Shown: in pieces, positions 17,179 to 26,250 of the stretch
Layout of the letters: every line of letters begins with the position of its first letter
Numbering within the stretch: the stretch's first letter is position 1
NCBI RefSeq assembly: GCF_019052655.1
Contig: NZ_JAHQVB010000007.1
Coordinates: 1 to 55,772 of the forward strand
DNA: 55,772 nt
Direction: 5' to 3'
From: Holdemanella porci
GTDB taxonomy: Bacteria; Bacillota_I; Bacilli_A; Erysipelotrichales; Erysipelotrichaceae
Notes under the pieces: generated by a model
Told to the model about the DNA's origin: nothing
Databases searched by the model: none
What the model saw: the letters and a program-made list of their open reading frames with translations, nothing else
Translations under genes and position numbers: made by a program

Positions 17179-17262
17179 TATTTATGAGCTATGGTCATTA
17201 TTTTTATGCCATTTTGAGATATATGCCATATATGGTTTATATATTTATGAACCACGGTCATT
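17179..17262. repeat. Pair of direct repeats, candidate regulatory sites
   Basis: Two 21-bp copies, TATTTATGAGCTATGGTCATT (17179-17199) and TATTTATGAACCACGGTCATT (17242-17262), differ at four positions and are 63 bp apart, six helical turns. Between them ATGCCATT and ATATGCCATATATGG repeat related words. They lie just upstream of the radical SAM gene (start 17095) and look like operators for an unidentified regulator. Confidence 0.5.
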
Positions 17263-17294
17263 TGTTGTAAAAAAGAAGATGTTTTCACACCTTC

Positions 17295-19275
17295 TTAGAT
17301 TTCATTGGCAGCCTTATATCCTGTACGAATAGCACTTGCGATATCTGCTGTTCTTTCACCACTGCAGTCACCTACATAAGTAAATGGAACAGTTAACTTA
17401 CTATCATCAAATACATTCCTTTTAGAACCTAATGCATTTACAATTGCATCCGCTGTAATTTCAACATTTGTTTCATCTTTTGTATTCACTACATAGATGA
17501 CATTATCTTTAATTTCACTAACACGTGTATTCACAAATTTTTGAACATTGTGTTCTTTAAAATCAGCTTCCATCAATGGTAATACAGTTTCAGATTCTTG
17601 TGCTGCAATCTTATCCATCATTTCAACGATTGAAACTTCTAGCCCTTTACTTGCCAAATATTCAGCCGTTTCAGCACCTACTAAACCTCCGCCTAAGGCA
17701 ACACATTTACCAGATACTTCTTGACCATTCAAGATATCCCAGCTGGATACAACATTTGAATTTTCTACCGACATAAGAAGATCCATATTGTGAGTACCAA
17801 TTGCCAAGATCACATGATCAAATCCATTCAATTCATCCATTGTTGGTTCATGGTTTAATTGAATATCTACTTTATCGGACAAGAATTTTTCATAGTATTG
17901 AACAGAACGTAAGATTTCATCTTTCTTGGTGGAACTGAATCAATATTGATTTGTCCACCTAAACGATTTGATTTTTCAAATACAGTCACTGTATGTCCTC
18001 GTTTATAAGCTACACGAGCCGCTTCTAATCCGGCAAGACTAGCACCTACGATTGCGATATTCTTAGTTTCTGTACATGGTTGAATGAAGATTGTTTCTTC
18101 ATCTCCATTTTCGTCATTTAAAACACAACTTAAGTAACGACGAGATTGGATGGCATCTACACAACCTTTATTACAGTTCAAGCATTCACGAATGCATTCA
18201 CCATTTTCCACTTTATTGGCAATATCTGGATCTGTTAATAAACTTCTTCCATATCCAATGATATCTGCCGTCTTCAAGAATCTTTTCACCAGCTTCAACA
18301 CTGACAACACGACCCACTGTTGCAACAGGACAAGAAACAACGGATTTCACTTTTTCACAAGCACCTAAAATCCAGTTATAAGGAACAGCACCCATAGGAG
18401 GAATTGTATCGCCCCTGTTTTCCTGTGTGGTTAGCTTAAGCCACTTGAATCATATCAATTCCTGCTGCATCTAACATTTTTGCGAATTCAGCCTCTTCAT
18501 CTTCCAATAAATCACCTTTACCACGTAAAGATCCATCTGGATTAACTGTAATAATTGGAAGTTTATATTCGACCATCATTGATGGAGCCGCTTCTTTAAT
18601 TGCTCGTAAAACTTCTAATGCAAACGCGTATGATTTTCTAAGCTACCACCATAATTATCTGTACGATGATTTAATAATGTTGAACATAATGAACCTATAA
18701 ACGGTCACCATGAATTTCAATCGCATCAATACCTGCTTTTTGCGCTTTTCTAGCACATTGGGCAATACTATTTTTAATAGCTATTAATTGTTCAGCAATT
18801 GCTTCCGTCACAAAGTGCTGCATATCATGATGTAATTTTGCGTATGCACCCTTTGTCAATTCGTCACAGATTTTTTGTTGCTTTTAGCCTCTTCTAAATT
18901 ATTGGCAGCCTTCGCTTTTACAGCCAATTAACCAGCAATACCAGCTTCCACAATCATTTTTCCTACGCCTTGAACATCATATTCTGGATGGAACAATTGT
19001 AAAGCTACTTTACAATCGTGTTCATGTAAGGCATCAGCTAATTTTTTATACATTTCAATTTGCGATTCATCATATAGTTTTGGTGTAGGATTTGCAGTAC
19101 GAACAGGAGCCACATCGCCAATAACGATATAAAAACATCCACCTTGTGCAAGTCTTGTATAGAAAGCTAATGAACGAGGCTCAATCAATCCGACTCTTTC
19201 TTCACATCCTGTTGTCAAAGGGGGAAACATAATTCTATTTTTAAAAGTTAAGTTACCAACTTGAATTGGTTATAA
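17295..19275 (-). pseudogene. Decayed NADH:flavin oxidoreductase / 2-enoate reductase-like gene
   Basis: The minus strand carries consecutive pieces of one protein in shifting frames. N-terminus near 19230-19275 reads GNLTFKNRIMFPPLTTG. A barrel fragment occupies 18928-19230. The Fe-S region ECLNCNKGCV and FAD-binding AIVGASLAGLEAARVA lie at 17867-18340, and the C-terminal FAD/NAD part at 17295-17882. At least five frameshifts or stops separate them, including a TAA in the first codons near 19264. It is homologous in domain order to the intact gene at 19299-21221. It is not likely to make an active enzyme. Confidence 0.9.
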
Positions 19276-19298
19276 TAATTCACTTATCATAATTTCTG

Positions 19299-21221
19299 CT
19301 AGATATTTTTAGCAATTTCATGCGCATTTGTGATCGCATCTTTTAAAGTTCCCACTTTTTCACAATCCCCAATATAGTGTACATTTTCAGCTTCCACTTC
19401 CACTTTCTTAGGTGCATATCCTACAGCAAAAATTAAAGTATCCGCTTCTGTAATTTTGTGTTCAACACCCTCTTTTACGTAAGTAATAGATTCTTCATCC
19501 ACATTTGTTACTTGTGCATTCAATTCGATGCGAACACCTTTCTGCATCAATCTTTGAGTCAATCTAGATTTTGCAGCTCCACCTTCACCAGGCATTAAGT
19601 TATTTGTCATTTCTAATAATGTAATTTTACGATTCATTGGGAATAAGTCATTGATTAATGGTGCTAAATAATCCGCTGTTTCACATCCAACACTTCCACC
19701 ACCTAATACAACAATATTACGTCCTGGATATTTCTTTCCAGATAATACATCGTCTGCGGTCATACAATTTTTGAATACTTTGAATGGTGGAATTTCTTTG
19801 GGTGTAGCTCCACTTGAACATACGATTTCGTAATCTTTAAATTCATTTTCAAGCCTTTCTTTTGTGACTTCTGTATTTAAACGAATTTCAATACCTTCAT
19901 GATCTAATCGACGAATCATAAATTTAATAACTTTACACAATTCTTGTTTCGCGATTGGAACAGCCGCAAGTCTTAATTGACCGCCAAGTTCATTCGATTT
20001 TTCACAAAGAACAACTTCGTGTCCACGTTTTTTGGCAACATATGCTGCTTCCATACCAGCAGGACCACCACCAATAACTAAAACTTTTTTCTTAGTTTCT
20101 GCAGGTGCAATCGTATCATCTTCCACGCTTGGATTTACTGTACATCCAATACGTTTACCCATCATGATTCCTGTTAAACAACGTCCACATCCAATACATG
20201 GACGAATATCGTCTACTTTACCTTCGAATGCTTTATTTGCGAATTCACTGTCACATAAGTTTGGACGTCCGATCATACACATATCACATTTTCCGTTTGC
20301 GATTAGTTCTTCAGCCATCCAAGGTTCGTTAATACGAGCAACTGTAGCGACTGGGATATTTACATGCTTTTTAATTTCTTCACTTGAGTGAGCGTGAGGT
20401 GCAGCACTTGTACCAGGAGCTGGCATACTTGATCCACGTTTGATTGTATTACCACCAGATACGTGAATAAAGTCAACTCCAGCTTTTTCTAATTGTTTAC
20501 AAACATAGATCTGATCATTTAATGTCAATCCACCTTCACTATATTCATCACCACTAATACGAACATCGATAATGAAGTCATCTCCACAATACTTGCGAAC
20601 AGATGCAATAACTTCTAAACATAAGCGTAAACGTCCATCAAGACTTCCACCATATTCGTCCGCACGTTTATTATATAAAGGTGTTAAGAAACCACCTAAT
20701 AATCCATGAGCATGCGCACATTGAATTTCAACACCATCACCACCGGCAATCTGTACACGGTGAGCCGCTTGACCAAATTGATCAACAATTGTGTGTAATT
20801 CTTCAATGGTTGCTGGTCTTGGTGCACTTTGTGCATAGTAAGGACCTACACAACTTGGTGCAATTAATTGAGGTGTTCCTGGTACTGGGAATGCCATATA
20901 AGCTGGGTGAAACAATTGTGCCAAAATTTTAGTTCCATATTGGTGTACGCCATCCACCAATTTTTTCCATCCTGGAATAAAACTGTCATCATAAATTGAC
21001 ATATCTCCTGGAAGATATACATAAGTTGGTTCTACAGTTACAACTTCAGTAACGATAAGTCCAACTCCACCTTTTGCACGTGCAGAATAGTGTGCTACTA
21101 AATCATCTGTAACATATCCTTTATCGGCCATATTTGTTGAAATAGGTGGCATAAAAATACGGTTTTTTACTGTTGTCTTTCCAATTTCAATTGGTTCAAA
21201 TAAATGTGGAAAATTATTCAT
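19299..21221 (-). CDS. NADH:flavin oxidoreductase, 2-enoate / 2,4-dienoyl-CoA reductase type
   Basis: 640 residues. Residues 1-335 form an FMN-binding old-yellow-enzyme barrel (FEPIEIGKTTVKNRIFMPP; catalytic-loop AHAHGLLGGFLTPLYNKR). A [4Fe-4S] site CIGCGRCLTG...GCTVNP follows at about 338-360. Residues 375-640 form an FAD/NAD(P) domain (VLVIGGGPAGMEAAYVAKKRG; IVVLGGGSVGCETADYL). This is the architecture of BaiCD/BaiH, FldZ-type and DCR enzymes that reduce alpha,beta-unsaturated acids or CoA esters. Exact substrate cannot be told. A strong GAGGAGGAG ribosome-binding site precedes the ATG. The decayed relative lies immediately downstream. Confidence 0.92.
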   Translation of the reverse strand: MNNFPHLFEPIEIGKTTVKNRIFMPPISTNMADKGYVTDDLVAHYSARAKGGVGLIVTEVVTVEPTYVYLPGDMSIYDDSFIPGWKKLVDGVHQYGTKILAQLFHPAYMAFPVPGTPQLIAPSCVGPYYAQSAPRPATIEELHTIVDQFGQAAHRVQIAGGDGVEIQCAHAHGLLGGFLTPLYNKRADEYGGSLDGRLRLCLEVIASVRKYCGDDFIIDVRISGDEYSEGGLTLNDQIYVCKQLEKAGVDFIHVSGGNTIKRGSSMPAPGTSAAPHAHSSEEIKKHVNIPVATVARINEPWMAEELIANGKCDMCMIGRPNLCDSEFANKAFEGKVDDIRPCIGCGRCLTGIMMGKRIGCTVNPSVEDDTIAPAETKKKVLVIGGGPAGMEAAYVAKKRGHEVVLCEKSNELGGQLRLAAVPIAKQELCKVIKFMIRRLDHEGIEIRLNTEVTKERLENEFKDYEIVCSSGATPKEIPPFKVFKNCMTADDVLSGKKYPGRNIVVLGGGSVGCETADYLAPLINDLFPMNRKITLLEMTNNLMPGEGGAAKSRLTQRLMQKGVRIELNAQVTNVDEESITYVKEGVEHKITEADTLIFAVGYAPKKVEVEAENVHYIGDCEKVGTLKDAITNAHEIAKNI

Positions 21222-21575
21222 TTTATAAACTCCTCCTCATAGATTCTTGTTATTTTACTCACAAATAGACGCAAAAAGCCTATCTCTTTTTTTGTATATT
21301 ATTATGAATTAAAAAATAAAAAGAATGCGCTACCATCATTATAACGCATTTATTAACATAAAATTATCTATTTAATTAATTTGTAAACTTTTTTGGTTAG
21401 GTATCCTTAACAATGATTTAGTACAACATTTTATCATTGATTGTAACAATAGGTTCTAATTCACTGCCATCCATATTTGAATCTCTCATCATTGAAGTGC
21501 CAAGATTCTCTGAAATAAATTTCTAATAAATAAGAAAAGGACTTCAGTTTCATTTTCCTGAAATCCTTGCATGTT
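21222..21575. other. Intergenic gap between flavoenzyme and rlmD-like gene
   Basis: This 354-bp gap holds the flavoenzyme's leader and ribosome-binding site, with a small hairpin with AATGCG arms around 21324-21350 that also contains TATAAT on the minus strand. It also holds a short minus-strand reading frame (about 21423-21530, ending GSELEPIVTINDKMLY) that may be a gene remnant, and the rlmD terminator. I could not identify the remnant. Confidence 0.4.
21533..21568 (-). terminator. Terminator of the rlmD-like gene
   Basis: Stem AAGGATTTCAG / CTGAAGTCCTT (one bulge) with a 10-base loop, then TTTTCTTATTT on the minus strand, directly beyond the stop at 21576. Confidence 0.7.
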
Positions 21576-23138
21576 TTATTTACCATATCTACGATTTGGT
21601 TTGTCATCTGTAAAACGTTTCGATCTACGATCATCATCAAATCTTCGTCTAGGTTTGAAGTCGCCATCTTTTCGATCATCAAAACGTCTTCTTGGTTTAT
21701 CATCCTCAAAACGGCGTTTTGGCTTGAAGTCTCCATCTTTTTTATCATCAAAACGACGTCTAGGTTTGAAATCTCCATCTCTTCTTGGTTTATAGTCACG
21801 ATTTTTTCGATTATCAAAACGACGTCTAGGTTTATAGTCATCATTACGAACAAGTAGTGTAACACTTTCTACATGTGGAGTTTGACTAAACATATCGAGT
21901 GGTTGAATCTTGACAATACGATATTCTTTCTTTAATACGCCTAAATCTTTAGCCAAAGTAGCTGGGTTACAAGATACATAGATCATCGTTTTGATTTTTG
22001 ATTTTAAAATAGTTTCCTTCATTGTATCATCCAAACCAGAACGAGGCGGATCCACAATCAATGTATCCACTTCTTTTTCTTGTACTAAATGTGCTAAGGC
22101 ACTACCCGCATCTTCACAAATGAAAGATACATTGTCTGCATGATTTAACATCGCATTTTCATTGGCATTATCAACCGCATCCTGAATGGATTCAACACCA
22201 ATGATTTCTTCAGCTTTATCTTTCACAAATAAACTGATAGCACCAATACCACTATAGGCTTCAACCGTAGTCTTTGATCTTGGCATCCAATCTTTAACCA
22301 CATTATAAAGATTCACGGATTGTTTCGTGTTTAACTGGAAGAAAGATCTAGGAAGTAAAGATAATTGAATATCTTCTAATTGAAGATGCATCTTTTCTTC
22401 TCCCCAAATAAACCGCATATCCCCAAATACTTCACGCTTTGTTTCTGTTTTTACACTTTGCCAGATTGATACAACACCCTCTAGTTGAGTCACATCACGA
22501 ATAAATTCTTCACTGATATCTTCTTTTCCCGTCACAAATATAATTTGAATCTTAGAATCAAATTCTTTCATCACCAATGTACGATAACCCGTTTTCTTTT
22601 TATCATCATACATCTTTAAATGATGCTCATTCATAATTTTTAAAACTTCCTGACGCGTTTGTTCCAACAATTTTGAATGCACATAACATCTTTTCATCTT
22701 TTGGAAATGGTTTGTATCACGCTCATACATTCCTGTATATAACTCCCCATATTCTTCACCAAAAGGAAGTTTGCAGCTATTACGATATGACAATGGCTCA
22801 TGATTCTTTAAAATTGGTAAAATGCGACCATTATAATCCGCATACTTAATCAGCGTTTCTTTTAAATTACCCTCTTTCATCTTGCATTGTGCTGGATACT
22901 TTACATGCATCAAAGCACATCCACCACACTCTTTCCAAATTGGACAAAGTGGGTAGCGACGCTTTGAACTCTGTTCAACTAAACGAGTTAATTCTCCAAC
23001 TAAATAAGTACCTTCATCACTTTTAATATCAAATTCAATAACTTCATCCGGAATGGCATTTTCAATAAATACTGGCTTTCCTTCATGGAACGCAATTCCC
23101 TCACCATTAATTCCCCATTTTTTTACTGTTGTTTTCAT
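21576..23138 (-). CDS. rlmD: 23S rRNA (uracil-5-)-methyltransferase, RlmD/TrmA family
   Basis: 520 residues. N-terminal TRAM-like fold (residues 1-55), Fe-S cysteines CPIWKECGGC plus a later Cys (about 65-85), and the SAM methyltransferase domain with VDPPRSGLDD (about 350) and YVSCNPATLAKD with the catalytic Cys (about 378). It methylates a uridine in 23S rRNA; in Firmicutes the site may be U747 and/or U1939 (RlmCD). Residues ~435-520 form an unusual tail of repeated Arg/Lys/Asp/Phe blocks (DFKPRRRFDDKKDG and variants), absent from standard family members and reminiscent of RNA-binding tails on DEAD-box helicases. Confidence 0.88.
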   Translation of the reverse strand: MKTTVKKWGINGEGIAFHEGKPVFIENAIPDEVIEFDIKSDEGTYLVGELTRLVEQSSKRRYPLCPIWKECGGCALMHVKYPAQCKMKEGNLKETLIKYADYNGRILPILKNHEPLSYRNSCKLPFGEEYGELYTGMYERDTNHFQKMKRCYVHSKLLEQTRQEVLKIMNEHHLKMYDDKKKTGYRTLVMKEFDSKIQIIFVTGKEDISEEFIRDVTQLEGVVSIWQSVKTETKREVFGDMRFIWGEEKMHLQLEDIQLSLLPRSFFQLNTKQSVNLYNVVKDWMPRSKTTVEAYSGIGAISLFVKDKAEEIIGVESIQDAVDNANENAMLNHADNVSFICEDAGSALAHLVQEKEVDTLIVDPPRSGLDDTMKETILKSKIKTMIYVSCNPATLAKDLGVLKKEYRIVKIQPLDMFSQTPHVESVTLLVRNDDYKPRRRFDNRKNRDYKPRRDGDFKPRRRFDDKKDGDFKPKRRFEDDKPRRRFDDRKDGDFKPRRRFDDDRRSKRFTDDKPNRRYGK

Positions 23139-23895
23139 GTTTTTTATACACAGTTACGACAAACTCAAACGTAACCTCTAACCTTTCTAATTGTTTTACA
23201 CGATCAAGTCCAGCTTGACTCGTTTTATATCGATATGGTGTCATTTCTAGTAAAGACCATACATCATCTACCATCTTTTTTTTCTGAATAATTTCCTGGT
23301 TTACCAATTCATATTGTTCTAGTATTTCAGGCATTTCATTTTCGTATGGTGTGTCATACAATACTTCTTTTAATTCAAAACAATGCTTAGGACCCGGACC
23401 TACTACGATCCAATATCCATTTTCTTTTAGTATACGATAGATTTCATCTTGGCCTAAAGGCACAAAAATACTTGTAACACAATCTATACTCTCATCTAAA
23501 AAAGGCATATCAAATAAACTCCCCACAATATATTGCGTATGTTTATCTTGTTTAGACGCATGAAGAATCGCTTCCTTACTCAAATCAATCCCATAACTAT
23601 GTTCAAAGTTCGCCCCTATCTCTTTTGTATAGTAACCCTGACCACAACCAGCATCCAAATAAATAGATCCATTAGCCTTTCCCTTTACATATTGACGCAT
23701 AAAATCATAATAATCTTTTTTAAAAAAATCGGTACGCGCTTTGACCATCAAAGCATTGTCCCCATGATTCTTTGTCTGTTTACGCGATAAGTTCACATAA
23801 CCTTGTTTGGCACAATCAAACGAATGATTATTTTCGCATCGAAATGTTTTATTTTCTTTTATTAGTTTCTTTTTACACACCGGACATATCAACAT
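23107..23895 (-). CDS. 23S rRNA (guanine-N1)-methyltransferase, RlmA family
   Basis: About 262 residues from the ATG at 23895. N-terminal zinc ribbon CPVCKKKL...CENNHSFDCAKQGYVNL is the RlmA signature. SAM motif I is LDAGCGQGYYT, followed by DMPFLDESIDC. RlmA(I/II) methylates G745/G748 of 23S rRNA, the latter linked to tylosin resistance. The frame is open to a GTG at 23940, but homology starts at MLICPVC. That ATG has no ribosome-binding site and TATAAT ends 6 nt before it, so a leaderless transcript is possible. Overlaps the rlmD-like gene by 32 nt. Confidence 0.82.
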   Translation of the reverse strand: MLICPVCKKKLIKENKTFRCENNHSFDCAKQGYVNLSRKQTKNHGDNALMVKARTDFFKKDYYDFMRQYVKGKANGSIYLDAGCGQGYYTKEIGANFEHSYGIDLSKEAILHASKQDKHTQYIVGSLFDMPFLDESIDCVTSIFVPLGQDEIYRILKENGYWIVVGPGPKHCFELKEVLYDTPYENEMPEILEQYELVNQEIIQKKKMVDDVWSLLEMTPYRYKTSQAGLDRVKQLERLEVTFEFVVTVYKKHENNSKKMGN

Positions 23896-23945
23896 AAAAA
23901 GATTATAACATAAAAGAAAAAGAGAAGCGCTATATTTCACTTCTC

Positions 23946-25136
23946 TTAGAATAAATCTTCTTCAACCTTAACTGGATGTACCCAAATATCTTCTGTATTA
24001 TCTATACAATCTTGTACCATCTTGTCAAAATCCCATTTTGCCTCATATTTTTCACACTTATCCACACGAGGTTTAGTGACCGGATTCTTTGGTGTAAAAA
24101 TCGTACAACAATCTTCATAAGGAAGAATACTTGTTTCATATGTTCCAATCTTTTTAGAAAGATCAATAATTTCAACTTTATCCATACAAACAACTGGACG
24201 AATAATCGGCATATTTGTGACATCATTGATTGCTAGCATACTCTCTAAAGTTTGACTTGCGACCTGTCCAATCGATTCACCTGTTGCGATAGCTTGAGCA
24301 TGTCTTTTCTTAGCTAGGCCTGTCGCAATACGCATCATCATACGACGCATCAATGTGATTGCATAACTTTCATCCGCATTTTGATAGATTGCCAATTGAA
24401 GATCTGTAAATGGAACAACATGAACTAAAACATCACCTTGATAACCAGATACAAGTCTAGCTAGCTCCATTACTTTTTCTTGGGCATTTTGTGAAGTATA
24501 TGGAGGTGAAGCATAGTGAATACATTCTATATGTACACCACGTTTCATCATTAAATAGCAGGCAACTGGAGAATCAATTCCACCACTTAATAAAACCATG
24601 GCCTTTCCACCAACACCAACTGGATATCCACCAGCACCTTGAATACGATCTGTCATAATGTAAGCTGCATCTTGATGTACTTCAACAACAATTTTTACAT
24701 CCGGATTATGAACATCAACTTTCCAGTCACTGTTCTTTAAAATCTTAGTTGCAACCCTACGATTAATATCGTCTGAAATATATGGGAATAGTTTATCACT
24801 ACGACGTGCAGCCACCTTAAATGTTTTTGGTGTTGTTAAATCTAAAGATTCATAACAAGCATCAATGATTTGATCTAAATCTGGTTCCACTTTAATAGCC
24901 AATGAAAATGAAGATATTCCAAAAACTTTAGCTAAAATATCACTAACCTGCTTAGAATCTTCATCATGAAGATAAATATACATACGGTCGTGCTGTTTCT
25001 CAAATTCTAATGTTGGGAATGCTTTTAAAGCTTTACGAACATTGTCATAAAGCGCCTTAATAAAGTTGTTACGGTTTTTTCCTTTTAAACTCAATTCGCC
25101 ATAACGAATTAAGATATGATTATAACGATAAGCCAT
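23946..25136 (-). CDS. thiI: tRNA 4-thiouridine synthase ThiI
   Basis: 396 residues: N-terminal ferredoxin-like part (YNHILIRYGELSLKGKNR), THUMP domain (~60-165), PP-loop ATPase with MVLLSGGIDSPVACYL (~180). It adenylates U8 of tRNA for thiolation. There is no C-terminal rhodanese domain (as in Bacillus), so the persulfide must come directly from the partner cysteine desulfurase, whose gene overlaps by 17 nt. A CCTIF motif near residue 344 provides cysteines that may take part in sulfur transfer. Confidence 0.95.
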   Translation of the reverse strand: MAYRYNHILIRYGELSLKGKNRNNFIKALYDNVRKALKAFPTLEFEKQHDRMYIYLHDEDSKQVSDILAKVFGISSFSLAIKVEPDLDQIIDACYESLDLTTPKTFKVAARRSDKLFPYISDDINRRVATKILKNSDWKVDVHNPDVKIVVEVHQDAAYIMTDRIQGAGGYPVGVGGKAMVLLSGGIDSPVACYLMMKRGVHIECIHYASPPYTSQNAQEKVMELARLVSGYQGDVLVHVVPFTDLQLAIYQNADESYAITLMRRMMMRIATGLAKKRHAQAIATGESIGQVASQTLESMLAINDVTNMPIIRPVVCMDKVEIIDLSKKIGTYETSILPYEDCCTIFTPKNPVTKPRVDKCEKYEAKWDFDKMVQDCIDNTEDIWVHPVKVEEDLF

Positions 25137-26250
25137 AATTCTCTATAATCTCCTTACATGTTTCTATAAAATATTTTGCCTCTTCCAAAGTATTCTCATT
25201 AGAAAAAGATAAACGAATTCCATGTGTCGCATCAAATTCTGACTTGTGCATAGCCAATAACACTTCAGAAGCATTCGTATTTTGTGATGAACAAGTACTT
25301 TTTGCGGATACACAAATTCCCTTTTGATCCAAAGCGTTCAATAAGACTTCACTTGTTATTTGATCAAATGAAATATTAAGAATATAAGGAATCGCATCTT
25401 TTGGCGAATGTACATGCGCACCATTGATTTTAGTTAATTCTTCACGCAAATATTGGTTGATTTTTAAAACATGATCATAAGCCTTTGATTGTTCCTCTAA
25501 AGCTAAACGAATTGTCTTTGCCAAAACAATATTCGCCGGTGCATTCTCTGTTCCACCACGAAGTCCTTGTTCCTGTTGTCCACCTTGAATAATTGGAACA
25601 AGTTGAATCTTCTTTTTCTTCATTAAAATGGCACTACCCTTTAGACCATGAATCTTATGTGCAGAGATCGTAGCCATATCTAGTTTTTCAAAAGGAATAT
25701 CAATTTTTGAAAAACTCTGTACACAATCCACATGAAATACACACGTTGGATTTTGGTGTACAATTTTTTCTAGTTCTAAAATAGGATTGATAGCTCCCAT
25801 TTCATTATTCACATGCATAACCGATACTAAAATTGTATCTTTACGCATATGAGATTTTAAGCATTCTGGTGTAACAATTCCATCTTCATTAATTGGAAGA
25901 AATTCAACTTCAAATCCAAAACGCTTCAAAAACTCCATCGCATGACGAACACTCGAATGCTCAACATTGCTTGTGAGTACATGATGACCTCGATGTTCAT
26001 TGGCCAAGGCATATCCTACAATAGCTAAAGTGTTTGATTCACTAGCAGCTGATGTAAAGATAATTTCACTTGGATCTACATGAAGCATAGAAGCAATATT
26101 TGATCGACTTTTTTCCATGAGCGAACTTGCCTGGCGACCAGCCGCATGCAAACTATCTGGGTTGCCATAACAAGTTTCTAACACTTGCCCATAAACACGA
26201 CGAACCTCTGTACGTACAGAGGTTGTCGAAGCATTATCAAAATAAATCAT
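25120..26250 (-). CDS. Cysteine desulfurase (NifZ/IscS type)
   Basis: 376-residue PLP enzyme. PLP lysine in SAHKIHGLKG (about residue 202), His in SNVEHSSVRH (about residue 99), and the active Cys loop CVSAKSTCSSQNTNASEVL (about 320-330). It converts cysteine to alanine plus enzyme-bound persulfide. The overlap with thiI and the absence of other Fe-S genes nearby point to a dedicated sulfur donor for tRNA thiolation, as NifZ-ThiI in Bacillus. Its ATG touches the stop of ezrA (shared base at 26250), so the three genes form one operon. Confidence 0.93.
   Translation of the reverse strand: MIYFDNASTTSVRTEVRRVYGQVLETCYGNPDSLHAAGRQASSLMEKSRSNIASMLHVDPSEIIFTSAASESNTLAIVGYALANEHRGHHVLTSNVEHSSVRHAMEFLKRFGFEVEFLPINEDGIVTPECLKSHMRKDTILVSVMHVNNEMGAINPILELEKIVHQNPTCVFHVDCVQSFSKIDIPFEKLDMATISAHKIHGLKGSAILMKKKKIQLVPIIQGGQQEQGLRGGTENAPANIVLAKTIRLALEEQSKAYDHVLKINQYLREELTKINGAHVHSPKDAIPYILNISFDQITSEVLLNALDQKGICVSAKSTCSSQNTNASEVLLAMHKSEFDATHGIRLSFSNENTLEEAKYFIETCKEIIENYGLSL

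Noticed and set aside
21461..21865. Frames of 70-134 codons on both strands around the RlmD tail
   Set aside because: Low-complexity Arg/Asp codons in the tail keep other frames open. No ribosome-binding sites; repeats in the products mirror the tail.
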